From Myxococcus eversor (lineage in GTDB: Bacteria; Myxococcota; Myxococcia; Myxococcales; Myxococcaceae), in assembly GCF_010894455.1 (NCBI RefSeq), contig NZ_JAAIXY010000003.1, positions 310,001 to 374,000 of the forward strand: a stretch of DNA of 64,000 nt. Reading direction: 5' to 3'. Below the pieces are notes generated by a model. That model was not told the DNA's origin, made no database searches, and saw nothing but the letters and a program-made list of their open reading frames with translations. Position 1 is the first letter of the stretch; every line of letters starts with the position of its first letter. Positions 34,777 to 51,310 of the stretch are shown one piece after another. The position numbers were made by a program, and so were the translations under genes.

Positions 34777-35781
34777 ATGCGCACATGGCCCATGGGACGG
34801 GCGGCCGCTACAAGCCGCGCCACCGTGTCCGCATCGTCCGCCGCTTCGTCCCTCCCCACGCCGTCCACTCCCGCCCTCCCCCCCGTCGCATCCCCTGTCG
34901 TCGGTGACGCGCTCCAGGCGGGCACCCAGCGCGGTCGCATCCTGCTGTGCCTGGTGACGCTGTACCTCGTTTGGGGCTCCACCTATCTGGCCATCCGCTG
35001 GGTACTCCAGGGTGGCATGCCGCCGTTCCTGGCCTCGGGGACGCGTTTCCTGCTGGCAGGAACGCTGCTCTTCGGAGCGATGTGGCTCAAGGGCGCGCCG
35101 GTGCCTGGCGCGCGGCAATGGGGCGCGAGCGCGGTGGTGGGGTTGCTGCTGTTGGGTGTGGGCAACGGGGCGCTCGTCTTCGCGCAGCAGTGGGTGCCCT
35201 CCGGTGTCGCGGCGCTGGTGGTGGGCAGCCTGCCCATGTGGTCGGCGCTGTTCGGAGGACTGTTCGGCCACTGGCCCGGGAAGCTGGAGCGCTGGGGGCT
35301 GGCGGTGGGGTTTGGCGGCATCGTCCTGCTCAACCTCGGGGGCAAGCTGGGCGGCGGCGGGTGGGCCACGCTGGCCCTGTTGATGTCGCCGATGAGCTGG
35401 GCGTTGGGCTCCGTGCTCGCGCGCCGCATGCCCATGCCCCAGGGGATGATGGCGCCCGCGGCGCAGATGCTGTGCGGGGGCGCGCTGATGCTGGCCTTCG
35501 GGTTCCTGCGCGGCGAGCAACTGACGGCCATGCCGGATGCGCGAGCGCTCGCGGCCTTCGCGTACCTGGTCACCTTCGGCTCGCTGGTGGGCTACACCGC
35601 GTATGGCTACCTGATGCGCCACACGAGCCCCTCCGTGGCCACCAGCTACGCGTACGTCAATCCGGTGGTGGCGGTGCTGCTGGGAGTTGTGTTCGCGGGC
35701 GAGTCGATGAGCGCCCAATCCTGGGTCGCCATGGCCGCGATTCTCGGCGCCGTCGTGCTGCTGACACGCAAGAAGCGCTGA
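34777..35781 (+). CDS. EamA/DMT-family transporter
   Basis: About 334 residues from the ATG at 34777; 34726 and 34792 are other in-frame options. A Pro/Ser/Ala-rich tail of about 55 residues precedes ten transmembrane helices, arranged as two EamA repeats (first WGSTYLAIRWVLQGG, second SPMSWALGSVLARR). The family exports small metabolites, nucleosides or amino acids by proton-coupled transport (YedA-like). The extended N-terminus is unusual but may be an annotation artefact. A strong hairpin follows 118 bp after the stop. Divergent from hrcA. Confidence 0.88.
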   Translation: MRTWPMGRAAATSRATVSASSAASSLPTPSTPALPPVASPVVGDALQAGTQRGRILLCLVTLYLVWGSTYLAIRWVLQGGMPPFLASGTRFLLAGTLLFGAMWLKGAPVPGARQWGASAVVGLLLLGVGNGALVFAQQWVPSGVAALVVGSLPMWSALFGGLFGHWPGKLERWGLAVGFGGIVLLNLGGKLGGGGWATLALLMSPMSWALGSVLARRMPMPQGMMAPAAQMLCGGALMLAFGFLRGEQLTAMPDARALAAFAYLVTFGSLVGYTAYGYLMRHTSPSVATSYAYVNPVVAVLLGVVFAGESMSAQSWVAMAAILGAVVLLTRKKR

Positions 35782-35898
35782 AGCCCTTCACGAGGCCCCG
35801 CGCGGACGTACGACGAGGAACGCGCCCGGGGTTCGTCTCGGGCCTTCCGCTCGCGGACCCTGCGTGCTCGGGGGACCGCACCTCGCGTGTCAACCCGA

Positions 35899-35950
35899 GC
35901 GAGCAAGGGCACACGGTGCTTGACGCTGGTGCCCTTCCTCGCTGTTTAAC
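35899..35950 (+). terminator. Terminator hairpin
   Basis: GCGAG and AAGGGCAC pair with GTGCCCTT and CTCGC, a 13-pair stem with one C/C mismatch and a 16-base loop, followed by TGTTTAAC. It lies 118 bp after the EamA transporter and just before the next gene's start. Confidence 0.65.
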
Positions 35951-35956
35951 GGGGGG

Positions 35957-38248
35957 ATGGAATTCGTCCGCGCGCTCTGTCTCACATGGCTGCTGGTGGG
36001 TGGCCTGGCCGTCGCCGCCCCCATCGTCCAGGTGCCCGAGGGCGGTGCCGGCGTGCCCGTCGTCGCGAAGGGTGTCGTCTGCGGGCCGCTGCGCGCGGGC
36101 TGGACGCTGGCGACGGACGGCCGCACCCTGAAGCCCCCACAGCGGGTGGACCAGGACGACGCTCGCATCCAGGAGCTGAAGGTCGCGGCCTCCGCGGCGC
36201 AGTGCGAGACGACCGAGGAGCGCGTCACCGTCATCGCCACCGGAGCCTTTCCCCGGGTGGACGCGGCGGGCACGAACTTCTTCCCGGACGAAGGCCGCGT
36301 GGAGCTGCGCGGCACGGGGCTGGACCACGTGGGCATCGCCTGGAGCGGGACGCCCCGGGGCGAGTCCCAGCCCCAGCTCATCGAAGGACAGGACCGGTGC
36401 CTGGCGCCCTCCACGGAGCGAGGGCCCGCGAGCTGCACGGTGCCCGTGGCGCGCGGGCTGCCCACGGACACCGCGCTCTACTGGACGCCGCCCCACGGAC
36501 GACATGGGCCGGACGTCACGACGTACGACGCGGCGGGCAACGTGGTGGCTCCGGAGACCTTCCGCCTGCGTCCGGGCCGCGTGGTGCTGACGCAGCCGCT
36601 CATCCAGTCGGGAGGCGTGGATGTGTCGCGAGGCCCGGGCTCGGTGGCGTTGAGCCATTCGGAGGCGCTGGCGTCGGTGGACTGCGGGCCGGTGCGCTGC
36701 GAGGTGAACGAGGGCTCGGTGTCGCTGCGCAACGTGCCTGGGGTGGACGTGAGCGTGACGCTGCGCCTGCGCCTGGCGCCGCGCATCTACTTCGCGCGGG
36801 GAGAAGTGCTGGAGCAGGTGCTGCTGGAGACGTTGCCGGTGCTGGCGTGTCCGCTCACGGCCGTGGAGGGCACGGTGCTGCGCGACGCGGAGAACGCGGC
36901 GATGGTGGTGCGGCTGGACACCTCGTGTCAGCACGACCCGCGCAAGCTCTTGTGGTCGATGAACGACCAGCGGGCGCGCGTGGAGCGCGTGGTGAAGGGG
37001 CAGGACGGCGTCTATGTGCTGCTGCGCACGGGCGGCACGTCGGAGCAGCAGGTGACGGTCATCGCGCAGACCTCGCGGGTGGAGGGCTCCGTGGTGGCGT
37101 CGGACACGACGAAGACGCAGCCGTTGCCGGTGCCGCGCGCGTCGCTGGAGTTGCCGGACGAGGGAGCCATCGACTTCATCCCCATCAACCGGCCGGCGGA
37201 GCTGATTGTGGCCTCCAGCGGAGAGCAGGGACGTTTCGTTCCGCGTCCGGTGGCCGGGGCCTACAGCATCATCTCCAGGGACGGGACGACCTTTGTGCAG
37301 GGCGAGCCCACCGCGGGCGGCTTCGTGTCGCTGCGCTTCGGCTATCAGGTGTCCACGCTGCCGGGGGACCTGGCGACGACGGACCTGTTCGTCGTCAACG
37401 AGCGGGTGCAGCGCTCGGTGCGCGAGGCCAGCGTGCCCATCCGAATCGAAAGCGTGGTGGAGCTGGTGTGCGCGGACAAGGAGGGCAAGGACCTGGTGCT
37501 GGAGCCCAGCCGTCCGCACCGCATCGCCTATGAGATGCGCAACTCGTGTCGGGTCATCATCCACCGCGAGCGGTTGAAGCCCGAGCAGGGCACGCAGGAA
37601 ATCGTGCTGCGCATCGACGTCACCAAGGCGGACGGCGCGGCGCGGGGGGAGAGCCGGGTGGAGCAGCGGATGCTGCTGCGGCCCCAGGGCGAGGCGCGGA
37701 CGATTCCGGTGCCGGGCCTGCTGTCCCAGTTCGACCGGATTCTCGTGCAGGTGTCGTTGGTGGCGGACGAGTCGCGCTATGCGCTGAGCACGTCGGAGCG
37801 CTCGGGGCTGCCCTCGGCGCAGTGGACGGCCATCGTGAGTGGCGGGCACTTCCGGCTGTACACGACGGCGACGATTCCGGCGGGTCTCTACCGCGCGACG
37901 GAGCCCAGCGGGCAGCTCATCTTGAACTTCGGCGTGGTGACGCGCCTGGCGCTCCTGAACAGCGAGGGGCAGGAGCGGCTGGTGGGCATCGAGATGGGAT
38001 TGATGGGGATGGGGTTGATTCCCCAGTCCGGCGACATCGAGTTCCCACCGACGCTGGCGGTGGTGATGGGGCTCAGCTTGCGCGTGCCCATTGGACCGGG
38101 AGCGGCGGTGGGAGCGCAGGCGTGGGTGGCGAGGGAGTTCCGGGACGACATCACCCGCCGCTCCGACGGCTCCGTCATTCCGTCCAGCCGCTGGTCCTTC
38201 ATCTTCGGACCCAGCATCTCCGTGGGCAACGTGGGCTTCAACTTGTAA
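35957..38248 (+). CDS. Large secreted/outer-membrane protein of unknown function
   Basis: 763 residues with a signal peptide (FVRALCLTWLLVGGLAVAA, cut near residue 21) and no lipobox. The body is beta-rich with recurring strands; the last 150 residues (from about GLYRATEPSGQLILNFGV) look like an outer-membrane barrel, with alternating hydrophobic and polar residues and a terminal SISVGNVGFNL. It contains several cysteines that may pair. I recognise no domain. It is probably an envelope-exposed myxobacterial protein. Start ATG at 35957. It converges on the immunity gene. Confidence 0.75.
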   Translation: MEFVRALCLTWLLVGGLAVAAPIVQVPEGGAGVPVVAKGVVCGPLRAGWTLATDGRTLKPPQRVDQDDARIQELKVAASAAQCETTEERVTVIATGAFPRVDAAGTNFFPDEGRVELRGTGLDHVGIAWSGTPRGESQPQLIEGQDRCLAPSTERGPASCTVPVARGLPTDTALYWTPPHGRHGPDVTTYDAAGNVVAPETFRLRPGRVVLTQPLIQSGGVDVSRGPGSVALSHSEALASVDCGPVRCEVNEGSVSLRNVPGVDVSVTLRLRLAPRIYFARGEVLEQVLLETLPVLACPLTAVEGTVLRDAENAAMVVRLDTSCQHDPRKLLWSMNDQRARVERVVKGQDGVYVLLRTGGTSEQQVTVIAQTSRVEGSVVASDTTKTQPLPVPRASLELPDEGAIDFIPINRPAELIVASSGEQGRFVPRPVAGAYSIISRDGTTFVQGEPTAGGFVSLRFGYQVSTLPGDLATTDLFVVNERVQRSVREASVPIRIESVVELVCADKEGKDLVLEPSRPHRIAYEMRNSCRVIIHRERLKPEQGTQEIVLRIDVTKADGAARGESRVEQRMLLRPQGEARTIPVPGLLSQFDRILVQVSLVADESRYALSTSERSGLPSAQWTAIVSGGHFRLYTTATIPAGLYRATEPSGQLILNFGVVTRLALLNSEGQERLVGIEMGLMGMGLIPQSGDIEFPPTLAVVMGLSLRVPIGPGAAVGAQAWVAREFRDDITRRSDGSVIPSSRWSFIFGPSISVGNVGFNL

Positions 38249-38254
38249 CGCCGT

Positions 38255-39004
38255 TCACACCGAGAGAGGCTTCAACAGCCCTGCTCGGTCCAACCGCTCG
38301 CGCACCGTCTCGGCCAACGCCACATGCGCCGGGCTGCTGACCGTGAAGCGCTCGGGTGAGAGGATGATGAGGGTGCCCTTGTCCTCGACCGGCTCGATTC
38401 GCACGGGCGCGGGAAGGGGGGGCACCGAGCCTGGATGCCGAGCAAGGTAGAGGACCCAGCCTGGCCATATCTCGGCGGGGTCATTCCCTCTGAGCAGCTG
38501 GAGGTGAGCGGACGAAATCGCCACCGCGAAATCTGGCGCCCAAGCCAGCGCCAAACCTCTAACGAGGCGACGAAGCACGTCCGTGGTCAGCACCCGATCC
38601 GCATTGGGCCCTCGGCTGGGCAGGTCGAGCACGCAAGCATTGCCCACTCGCGGAGAATACCCCCCGCACGTCACCTTGAAGGCACTGCCGTCGTAGTCGT
38701 CACTCGCACCGTTCCATGCGCTGAACCGGAATCCGAGTTCTTCGACAATGCGGTCCTTGCCTTTGCGAAGGAGCTTCTCCAACTCCGCGAGCGTTGGCTC
38801 GATGGGATGCTTCAGAGCGTCCTTGCGAGACTTACCTTGCCGATACCAGTGGATGAATGATGGGTCGACGCGCCCAAGAAGGCTGAAGAACGCTTCGAGC
38901 CGCCTGGCACACTCCTCCGGCGTCTCCTTGCGTGCTCCCCAGTAAGCCCCAGCAAAGTACGACTCCGCCTCATCGTTGCCCTCAGTCATGAGTGACGCAC
39001 CCAT
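38255..39004 (-). CDS. Imm52-type immunity protein
   Basis: About 249 residues from the ATG at 39004, or 244 from 38989. The opening SYFAGAYWGARKETPEECARR region, the DPSFIHWYRQG stretch and a long acidic/hydrophobic body match the Imm52 family, which protects cells from Tox-REase-5 toxins in polymorphic toxin systems. It starts directly at the stop of the toxin gene on the same strand. GC content is low for this window (about 55-58% in samples), like the toxin's C-terminal part. It should act in the cytoplasm by binding the nuclease domain. Confidence 0.82.
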   Translation of the reverse strand: MGASLMTEGNDEAESYFAGAYWGARKETPEECARRLEAFFSLLGRVDPSFIHWYRQGKSRKDALKHPIEPTLAELEKLLRKGKDRIVEELGFRFSAWNGASDDYDGSAFKVTCGGYSPRVGNACVLDLPSRGPNADRVLTTDVLRRLVRGLALAWAPDFAVAISSAHLQLLRGNDPAEIWPGWVLYLARHPGSVPPLPAPVRIEPVEDKGTLIILSPERFTVSSPAHVALAETVRERLDRAGLLKPLSV

Positions 39005-40462
39005 CTACAGAGGCGGAACATAGAGCACCTCTATCCCGAGAACCCTTTCTCGCTGAAACAGTACGCGGATGGCCTCGGCCGTTTTCTCTTCGGCTATGAA
39101 CCATTTAATCGGCACACCAGATGGAGCCTTTGCCAACTGTCGCTGCGCCTGTTCGACGAGGGCCTTTGCTCCCGAATTCTCGAACCAGATTCTCGGTTTG
39201 AGGTTGTCGAGAAACTTGTTCGCATAACCCGGCCCCTTTGCTTCCTGCAGCGCACCCTTCTCGAAGCCGTCGAACTTCACGCCTCCGCTGTCCCTGCCTA
39301 CGCCTCCGACCCAGTATGCCTCGTCGGCGGAATGGCCCGTGATTTGTTCCTGATAGCGCCGCGCACGGGGGGACATGGATTCTTTGGCGGGTCCCCACTG
39401 TCCGGGTCCCTTCGACGGCGAAGACCCCTTCGTTCCCGTGCTCGCTCGCTGAAGGATGATGGCTGCTCCAGGCCCGCCACTCAGCACTGCCGCCGCACGT
39501 CCCACCGGCACCGTGACACGCCCCATGACGAGCGCGCCCTGACCGGACAGCGACAGCACCGGCACCTCGGCCGTGGCGAACGTCGCGCCTTGCAGAGTGC
39601 GGGTCGCGGCAGACGCCGTACCCCAGGTGGCGATGAGGTTCGTCACCAGCTTGGAGACGGCCTGTACCTGCTCGCCTCGCGTCATGTACCGGAAGCGCTC
39701 CATGTATTCGGGTGATGAGGCCAGGAGTGCCGCCACGGCAGCCGGCATCTGCTTCAACGCCGCCAGGTTGTCTGTCGGGGACGTGGAGAAGACCTGTCCC
39801 ACCGCCATCGCCAACCCGACGAACGCCTCTTCGGCACCGTCCAGCGTGCGGCTCAAGTAGTCCGCATCGTCGTGGACGTCCGCGAAGGCGCCTCCCCCTG
39901 TCTCCTCCAGCAGCGCGTTCAGCTCTCGGAAGACACCGCCCTTGCCCGAGTAGAAGACGCCCAGTTCGAACTGGCCCGCACGGAAGGTCCCGTCCTTCCA
40001 CTCCACGCGCCCCACGCGCTGCTGGGTCTGCCCGCTGCGCACCCACGCGAGGCAACCATCAGGGCGGAGCACCGCCAACTGAGTGAATCGACCCACACGT
40101 CGCACCAGCTCGGCGGGCGACACCTCGCCAGATTCCAGCACCTCGCGCAGCATGAACCCCACGGCGACACGGGCCGGGAACTGTCCGAGTGTCACGTCCC
40201 TGTCCATCAGCGCTTCCAACAGTCGCGCTGCGTGAGCAGGGGTGAGCGAGTCACCCGATGAGGCTCGTAGGTCGCGGTCCTCTACCCCCGCGCCTCGAAG
40301 CAACTCATCGAACGCATCACTCCGCGGTCCTGGGGAATGATGCGTCGCCTCACCGTATCGTGCGAAGCGCTGCTGGAACGTGCCCCTGCGAGTGACGGGC
40401 TCGACTCCAGAACAGCCCGCGACGAAGAGGGCGGCGCAAAGCAGCCAAAGGCCAGCATGCAT
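39005..40462 (-). CDS. Lipoprotein toxin with C-terminal Tox-REase-5 nuclease (SitA-like)
   Basis: 485 residues. The N-terminus is a lipoprotein signal (LWLLCAALFVAGC, Cys about 17). Residues about 25-335 form a helical carrier region, followed by a Ser/Gly-rich hinge and a C-terminal toxin. Its core matches Tox-REase-5: FDG at 397-399 and EAK at 407-409, the acidic and lysine residues of a restriction-endonuclease fold (D...ExK), plus QWGPAKESMSPRARRYQEQ before it. By hand count the last 240 bp of the gene have 130/240 G+C (54%), against 42/60 (70%) in two samples of the N-terminal part. With the Imm52 gene next to it this fits a polymorphic toxin, and the lipoprotein form recalls the SitA toxins delivered by TraAB outer-membrane exchange in Myxococcus. 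Delivery is inference. Confidence 0.85.
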   Translation of the reverse strand: MHAGLWLLCAALFVAGCSGVEPVTRRGTFQQRFARYGEATHHSPGPRSDAFDELLRGAGVEDRDLRASSGDSLTPAHAARLLEALMDRDVTLGQFPARVAVGFMLREVLESGEVSPAELVRRVGRFTQLAVLRPDGCLAWVRSGQTQQRVGRVEWKDGTFRAGQFELGVFYSGKGGVFRELNALLEETGGGAFADVHDDADYLSRTLDGAEEAFVGLAMAVGQVFSTSPTDNLAALKQMPAAVAALLASSPEYMERFRYMTRGEQVQAVSKLVTNLIATWGTASAATRTLQGATFATAEVPVLSLSGQGALVMGRVTVPVGRAAAVLSGGPGAAIILQRASTGTKGSSPSKGPGQWGPAKESMSPRARRYQEQITGHSADEAYWVGGVGRDSGGVKFDGFEKGALQEAKGPGYANKFLDNLKPRIWFENSGAKALVEQAQRQLAKAPSGVPIKWFIAEEKTAEAIRVLFQRERVLGIEVLYVPPL

Positions 40463-40520
40463 CGCGCAAGCCTACAGCGCCACGCTGACAAGCCCGGCAC
40501 CACCTGCGCCCCCCCGAACT

Positions 40521-42500
40521 TCAGCTCGCCGTGCGCGTCCCGTGCTCGTGGTGCACGACGCCGCCCGGGGACTCCGTCTCACGGGGCAGCCACACGTTGA
40601 ACGTGGACCCCTGGCCCGGCACGCCCTGGGACTCCACCCAGATGCGACCGCCGTGCTGCTCGACGATGCCCTGGCTGATGGTGAGCCCCAACCCCAGGCC
40701 GCCGTACTTGCTGCCGTGCGCGCGTCCGAAGCGCTCGAAGATGAGCGCCTGCTTCTCCTTGGGAATCCCCACGCCGCTGTCCTTCACGGACAGGTGCACG
40801 CCTTCCGTCCCCTCGCGCACCAGCCGCACCAGCACCGCCCCACCCTCCGGTGAGTAGCGGATGGCGTTGGACAAGAGGTTCGTCAGCACCTGGTCCAACC
40901 GCCCCCGGTCCCACGTCCCCTCCAGGCGCTCCGGCGTCTCCACCTGGATTTCGTGCCCCTGCGACAACACCGCCATGCGGTCCCGCGTCTCCTGCACCAG
41001 CTGGCTCAAGTCGAACTTCTCCAGCTCCAACGACAGCCGCCCCGCCTGCAGCCGGCTGATGTCCAGCAGGTCCTCCACCAGCTTCGCCATCCGGTCGATT
41101 TGCCGGTTGATGATTTTCAGCGACTTGCCCGGCCCCGCCTCCGTCTCGCCCCCCAGCTTCAAGAGCGCCAGGTGCGCGTGCCCCTTGGCCGCCGCCAGCG
41201 GCGTCCGCAGCTCATGGCTCGCCGCCGCGAGGAACGCGTCCTTCGCCTCGCTCGCCAACCGCAGCGCCGTCTCCGCGCGCTGACGCTCGGTGATGTCGCG
41301 CGCCACGGAGATGAACCGCCCGGGGCCCTCCGCCGCCGCCACGAACTGGAGCACCACCTCCACCGGCACCTCGGTGCCATCCCGGCGCCGGTGCGTCGTG
41401 GAGTACGTCTGGCTGGGCAACGTCCCGCTCACCAGCGGCGCCAGCAGCTTGCGGAACCCCGCCTCGTCGAACGCGCTCTCCACCTCCAACACCGACAACC
41501 CCACCAGCTCGTCCGTGCTGCTCGCCAGTTGCTTGGCCGCACCCGCGTTGGCGTACGTGAGCGTCAGCGAGTCCGGCGAAAACATCAGGACGCAGTCCAG
41601 CGTCGCGTCCAACGTCATCTTGAAGCGCCCCAGCGCCTCCTCCGCCCGCCGCTTGTCGTCGATGTCCGTGGCCACCGCGATCCAGCCCTGCACGTGCCCG
41701 GACTCGTCCCGCTCCGGCACCGCGCGCGCCAGATGCCAGCGATACACGCCGTCGAAACGCCGCAGCCGGAACTCGCGCTCCACCCGCTGGCTGGAGCGGA
41801 TGGCCGTCTCCCACGCCAGGCGCATCTCCTCCCGGTCCACCGGGTGCACGAACTCCAGGAACGTGGTCAACGACAGCGGCTGCTCCTCGTGGATGCCCGT
41901 GTAGTCGCGCCCCGCCCTGTTGGCATACGTGAACGAGCCGTCCGCCCGCGCCGCCCACATGACCTCCGGCAACGACTCCGTGAGCCGCCGGTAGCGCAGC
42001 TCACCCTGCCGCTCCACCGCCTCGCGCTCGCGCTGCCGCAACAGCGCCGCCTGCCGCTGGATTTGTTGTTCCTTGAGGAACAAATCCACGAAGACGCTGA
42101 CCTTCGAGCGGAGGATTTCCGGGTCGAAGGGCTTGAGCAGGTAGTCCACCGCGCCGTGCGCGTAGCCCTTGAAGATGTGGGCCGCGTCGCGGCTGAGCGC
42201 GGTGAGGAAGATGATGGGAATGGTGCGCGTGCGCTCACGCTGCTTGATGAGCGTGGCCGTCTGGAAACCGTCCAGGCCCGGCATCTGCACGTCCATCAGG
42301 ATGACGGCGAAGTCGCGCTGCAAGAGGAACTTCAGAGCCTCCTCGCCGCTGGTCGCTTTGACAAGCTCCTGCCCCAACGGCTCGAGGATGGCCTCCAGCG
42401 CCAGCAGGTTGGACGGGTGGTCGTCCACCATCAAGATGCTCGCCCGGGGACGGCTTCCGCCGTCCTGGGGGCGTTCGGAGATGTGTTCGCTAGGCATCAT
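40521..42500 (-). CDS. Hybrid sensor kinase: receiver, two PAS domains, HisKA, HATPase
   Basis: About 659 residues. Domain order: an N-terminal receiver (ILMVDDHPSNLLALEAIL, phospho-acceptor Asp in VILMDVQMPGLDGF, Lys in YLLKPFD), a coiled coil, PAS domain 1 (about 180-290), PAS domain 2 (about 300-420, with its PAC tail ending RFISVARDITERQ), HisKA (His in [13 protein letters not shown]) and HATPase_c (LTNLLSNAIRYSPEGG, DSGVGI, GLGLGLTI). No transmembrane segment, so cytoplasmic. The first ATG-like start (42533) is a GTG; I use 42500. It lies 113 bp downstream of the giant poly-HAMP kinase on the same strand. A receiver at the N-terminus of a kinase is less common and suggests it can take phosphate from another kinase. 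Confidence 0.9.
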   Translation of the reverse strand: MMPSEHISERPQDGGSRPRASILMVDDHPSNLLALEAILEPLGQELVKATSGEEALKFLLQRDFAVILMDVQMPGLDGFQTATLIKQRERTRTIPIIFLTALSRDAAHIFKGYAHGAVDYLLKPFDPEILRSKVSVFVDLFLKEQQIQRQAALLRQREREAVERQGELRYRRLTESLPEVMWAARADGSFTYANRAGRDYTGIHEEQPLSLTTFLEFVHPVDREEMRLAWETAIRSSQRVEREFRLRRFDGVYRWHLARAVPERDESGHVQGWIAVATDIDDKRRAEEALGRFKMTLDATLDCVLMFSPDSLTLTYANAGAAKQLASSTDELVGLSVLEVESAFDEAGFRKLLAPLVSGTLPSQTYSTTHRRRDGTEVPVEVVLQFVAAAEGPGRFISVARDITERQRAETALRLASEAKDAFLAAASHELRTPLAAAKGHAHLALLKLGGETEAGPGKSLKIINRQIDRMAKLVEDLLDISRLQAGRLSLELEKFDLSQLVQETRDRMAVLSQGHEIQVETPERLEGTWDRGRLDQVLTNLLSNAIRYSPEGGAVLVRLVREGTEGVHLSVKDSGVGIPKEKQALIFERFGRAHGSKYGGLGLGLTISQGIVEQHGGRIWVESQGVPGQGSTFNVWLPRETESPGGVVHHEHGTRTAS

Positions 42501-42613
42501 TGAAATAGGAGCAAGGTATGCCCCACCGTTCACTGGCGGGACAGGCTAGGCGCGACCTCCGCTGTCCCCAAGCCTGGCGGTAACGAGTCGTGCGCTAGCC
42601 ATCATTCGACCTC

Positions 42614-50035
<7,422 letters not shown>

Positions 50036-50239
50036 GAGGAGAACCCTTCTGATCGGGATGAACGCCGTGAGCTGTGTTTCACGACGGACGGGCCGGGGCT
50101 CGAATCTCCTGTGAGTTCGCGGGCTTGTCGATTCAAAGCCCACCCTGGCGGGGCAATTTGTCGGCTACTGGACTTCACGGAAGGACATTCCGGACGCCCC
50201 GTGTGGAAACCACGGGACCCGGAGCCTTTGTGCAACATG

Positions 50240-51130
50240 TCAGGGCGGCGGCGCCGTGCAGGGAAAACCGTCACAGCCCTGCACATAGAGCGGCCGACCG
50301 GAGAGTCGGCGAGCAGGGGCCAGACTCCGAGAGGCCGGCGCCTTCTCCTGAACGCCCGTGCGGACGTCGACCGTGAAGGACGGCGCCCCGGACGGTGCAC
50401 AGCCGATCAACAACCGCTCGGGTGCGTCCAGCCACCACACAGTCTCCACGGCGCAGGGAGAAGTCAGTTCGACGGGGGTGAGGGTGCGAGCGTCGAAGAC
50501 CCGGAGCACGCCCTCGGAGAGCACGGCGGCCAGGATGCCGCCCGCGCCCACGGAGAGCCGGCTTGCGCCCCCGGAGACGACTGTCTGCGCGAGCACCGTG
50601 CCGCCGGGGGACACGGAGACGAGCTGTCCGGAGTCATCCAGCGCCAGCATGCCGTGGGAGTGGCCGGCGAGGGCCACGGGCGCGAAGTCGCCCATGGGGC
50701 GAAGGGCCGCGCCGTCCTCGCGCAACAGGCGGCCTCCGACGGAGAGCCACAGTCGGTTGTCGCCGTCGAAGGCGAGCGCGAGGGTGCCGGTGAGGTCCCT
50801 GCGGATGACGGAGTCACCGGGGCCGCAGACGGCGACGGAGTGGGGGCCGTAGACGGCGGCGCGCGAGGCATCCGGGGAGACGGCCCAGCCGAGCCGGCCT
50901 TCCGGGTGGGCCTTGGAGAGACAGTGGTTGAGGGCGCCGAAGTTCGGGTCCGTCGTCGGAGAGGACACGAGGTACGGCAGGCTGGTGCTGGCGACGTAGA
51001 GCAGGAGGCCCAGCGAGACGGCGGTGGCGAGGGTGAGGGGCCAGGGCCGGAGGCTGCGCGCGCGGGTGTTCCTGGCGGACGCGCGTGCGCCCTTCCTTCC
51101 CGTGGTCACCGCGCTCTCGCGTCCACTCAA
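50240..51130 (-). CDS. Membrane-anchored protein of unknown function (beta-propeller-like)
   Basis: About 296 residues. A basic N-terminus and one transmembrane helix (LATAVSLGLLLYVA) are followed by repeats of the kind LTGTLALAFDGDNRLWLSVGG and ASRLSVGAGGILAAV, consistent with a beta propeller on the far side of the membrane. No catalytic motif. Start options: TTG at 51130 with a GAGGA ribosome site 6 bp before it; GTG at 51109; the frame itself extends to 51226. It is 204 bp downstream of the giant kinase on its 5' side and divergent from the receptor gene. Confidence 0.62.
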   Translation of the reverse strand: MSGRESAVTTGRKGARASARNTRARSLRPWPLTLATAVSLGLLLYVASTSLPYLVSSPTTDPNFGALNHCLSKAHPEGRLGWAVSPDASRAAVYGPHSVAVCGPGDSVIRRDLTGTLALAFDGDNRLWLSVGGRLLREDGAALRPMGDFAPVALAGHSHGMLALDDSGQLVSVSPGGTVLAQTVVSGGASRLSVGAGGILAAVLSEGVLRVFDARTLTPVELTSPCAVETVWWLDAPERLLIGCAPSGAPSFTVDVRTGVQEKAPASRSLAPARRLSGRPLYVQGCDGFPCTAPPP

Positions 51131-51310
51131 GGTGAGTCCTCGTGACAGTGCTGCCCCGGCCCTCGCCCCACACGCATAGCGCCTGGCCCGCTTCCGAGCC
51201 ACCCACCCCGAGGGTGTTCGCAGCACAGCACGGAATCATCACGGGTGCCTGCCTGCTTCGTGAGGGAATCATGACGAAAGACGCTCGGGCCCCGTGGAAG
51301 GTTCTGGGGG

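Noticed and set aside
35657..37849. A 730-codon open frame on the minus strand
   Set aside because: It is opposite to the large secreted protein, which has a signal peptide and a barrel-like end. The minus frame shows no signal or domain.
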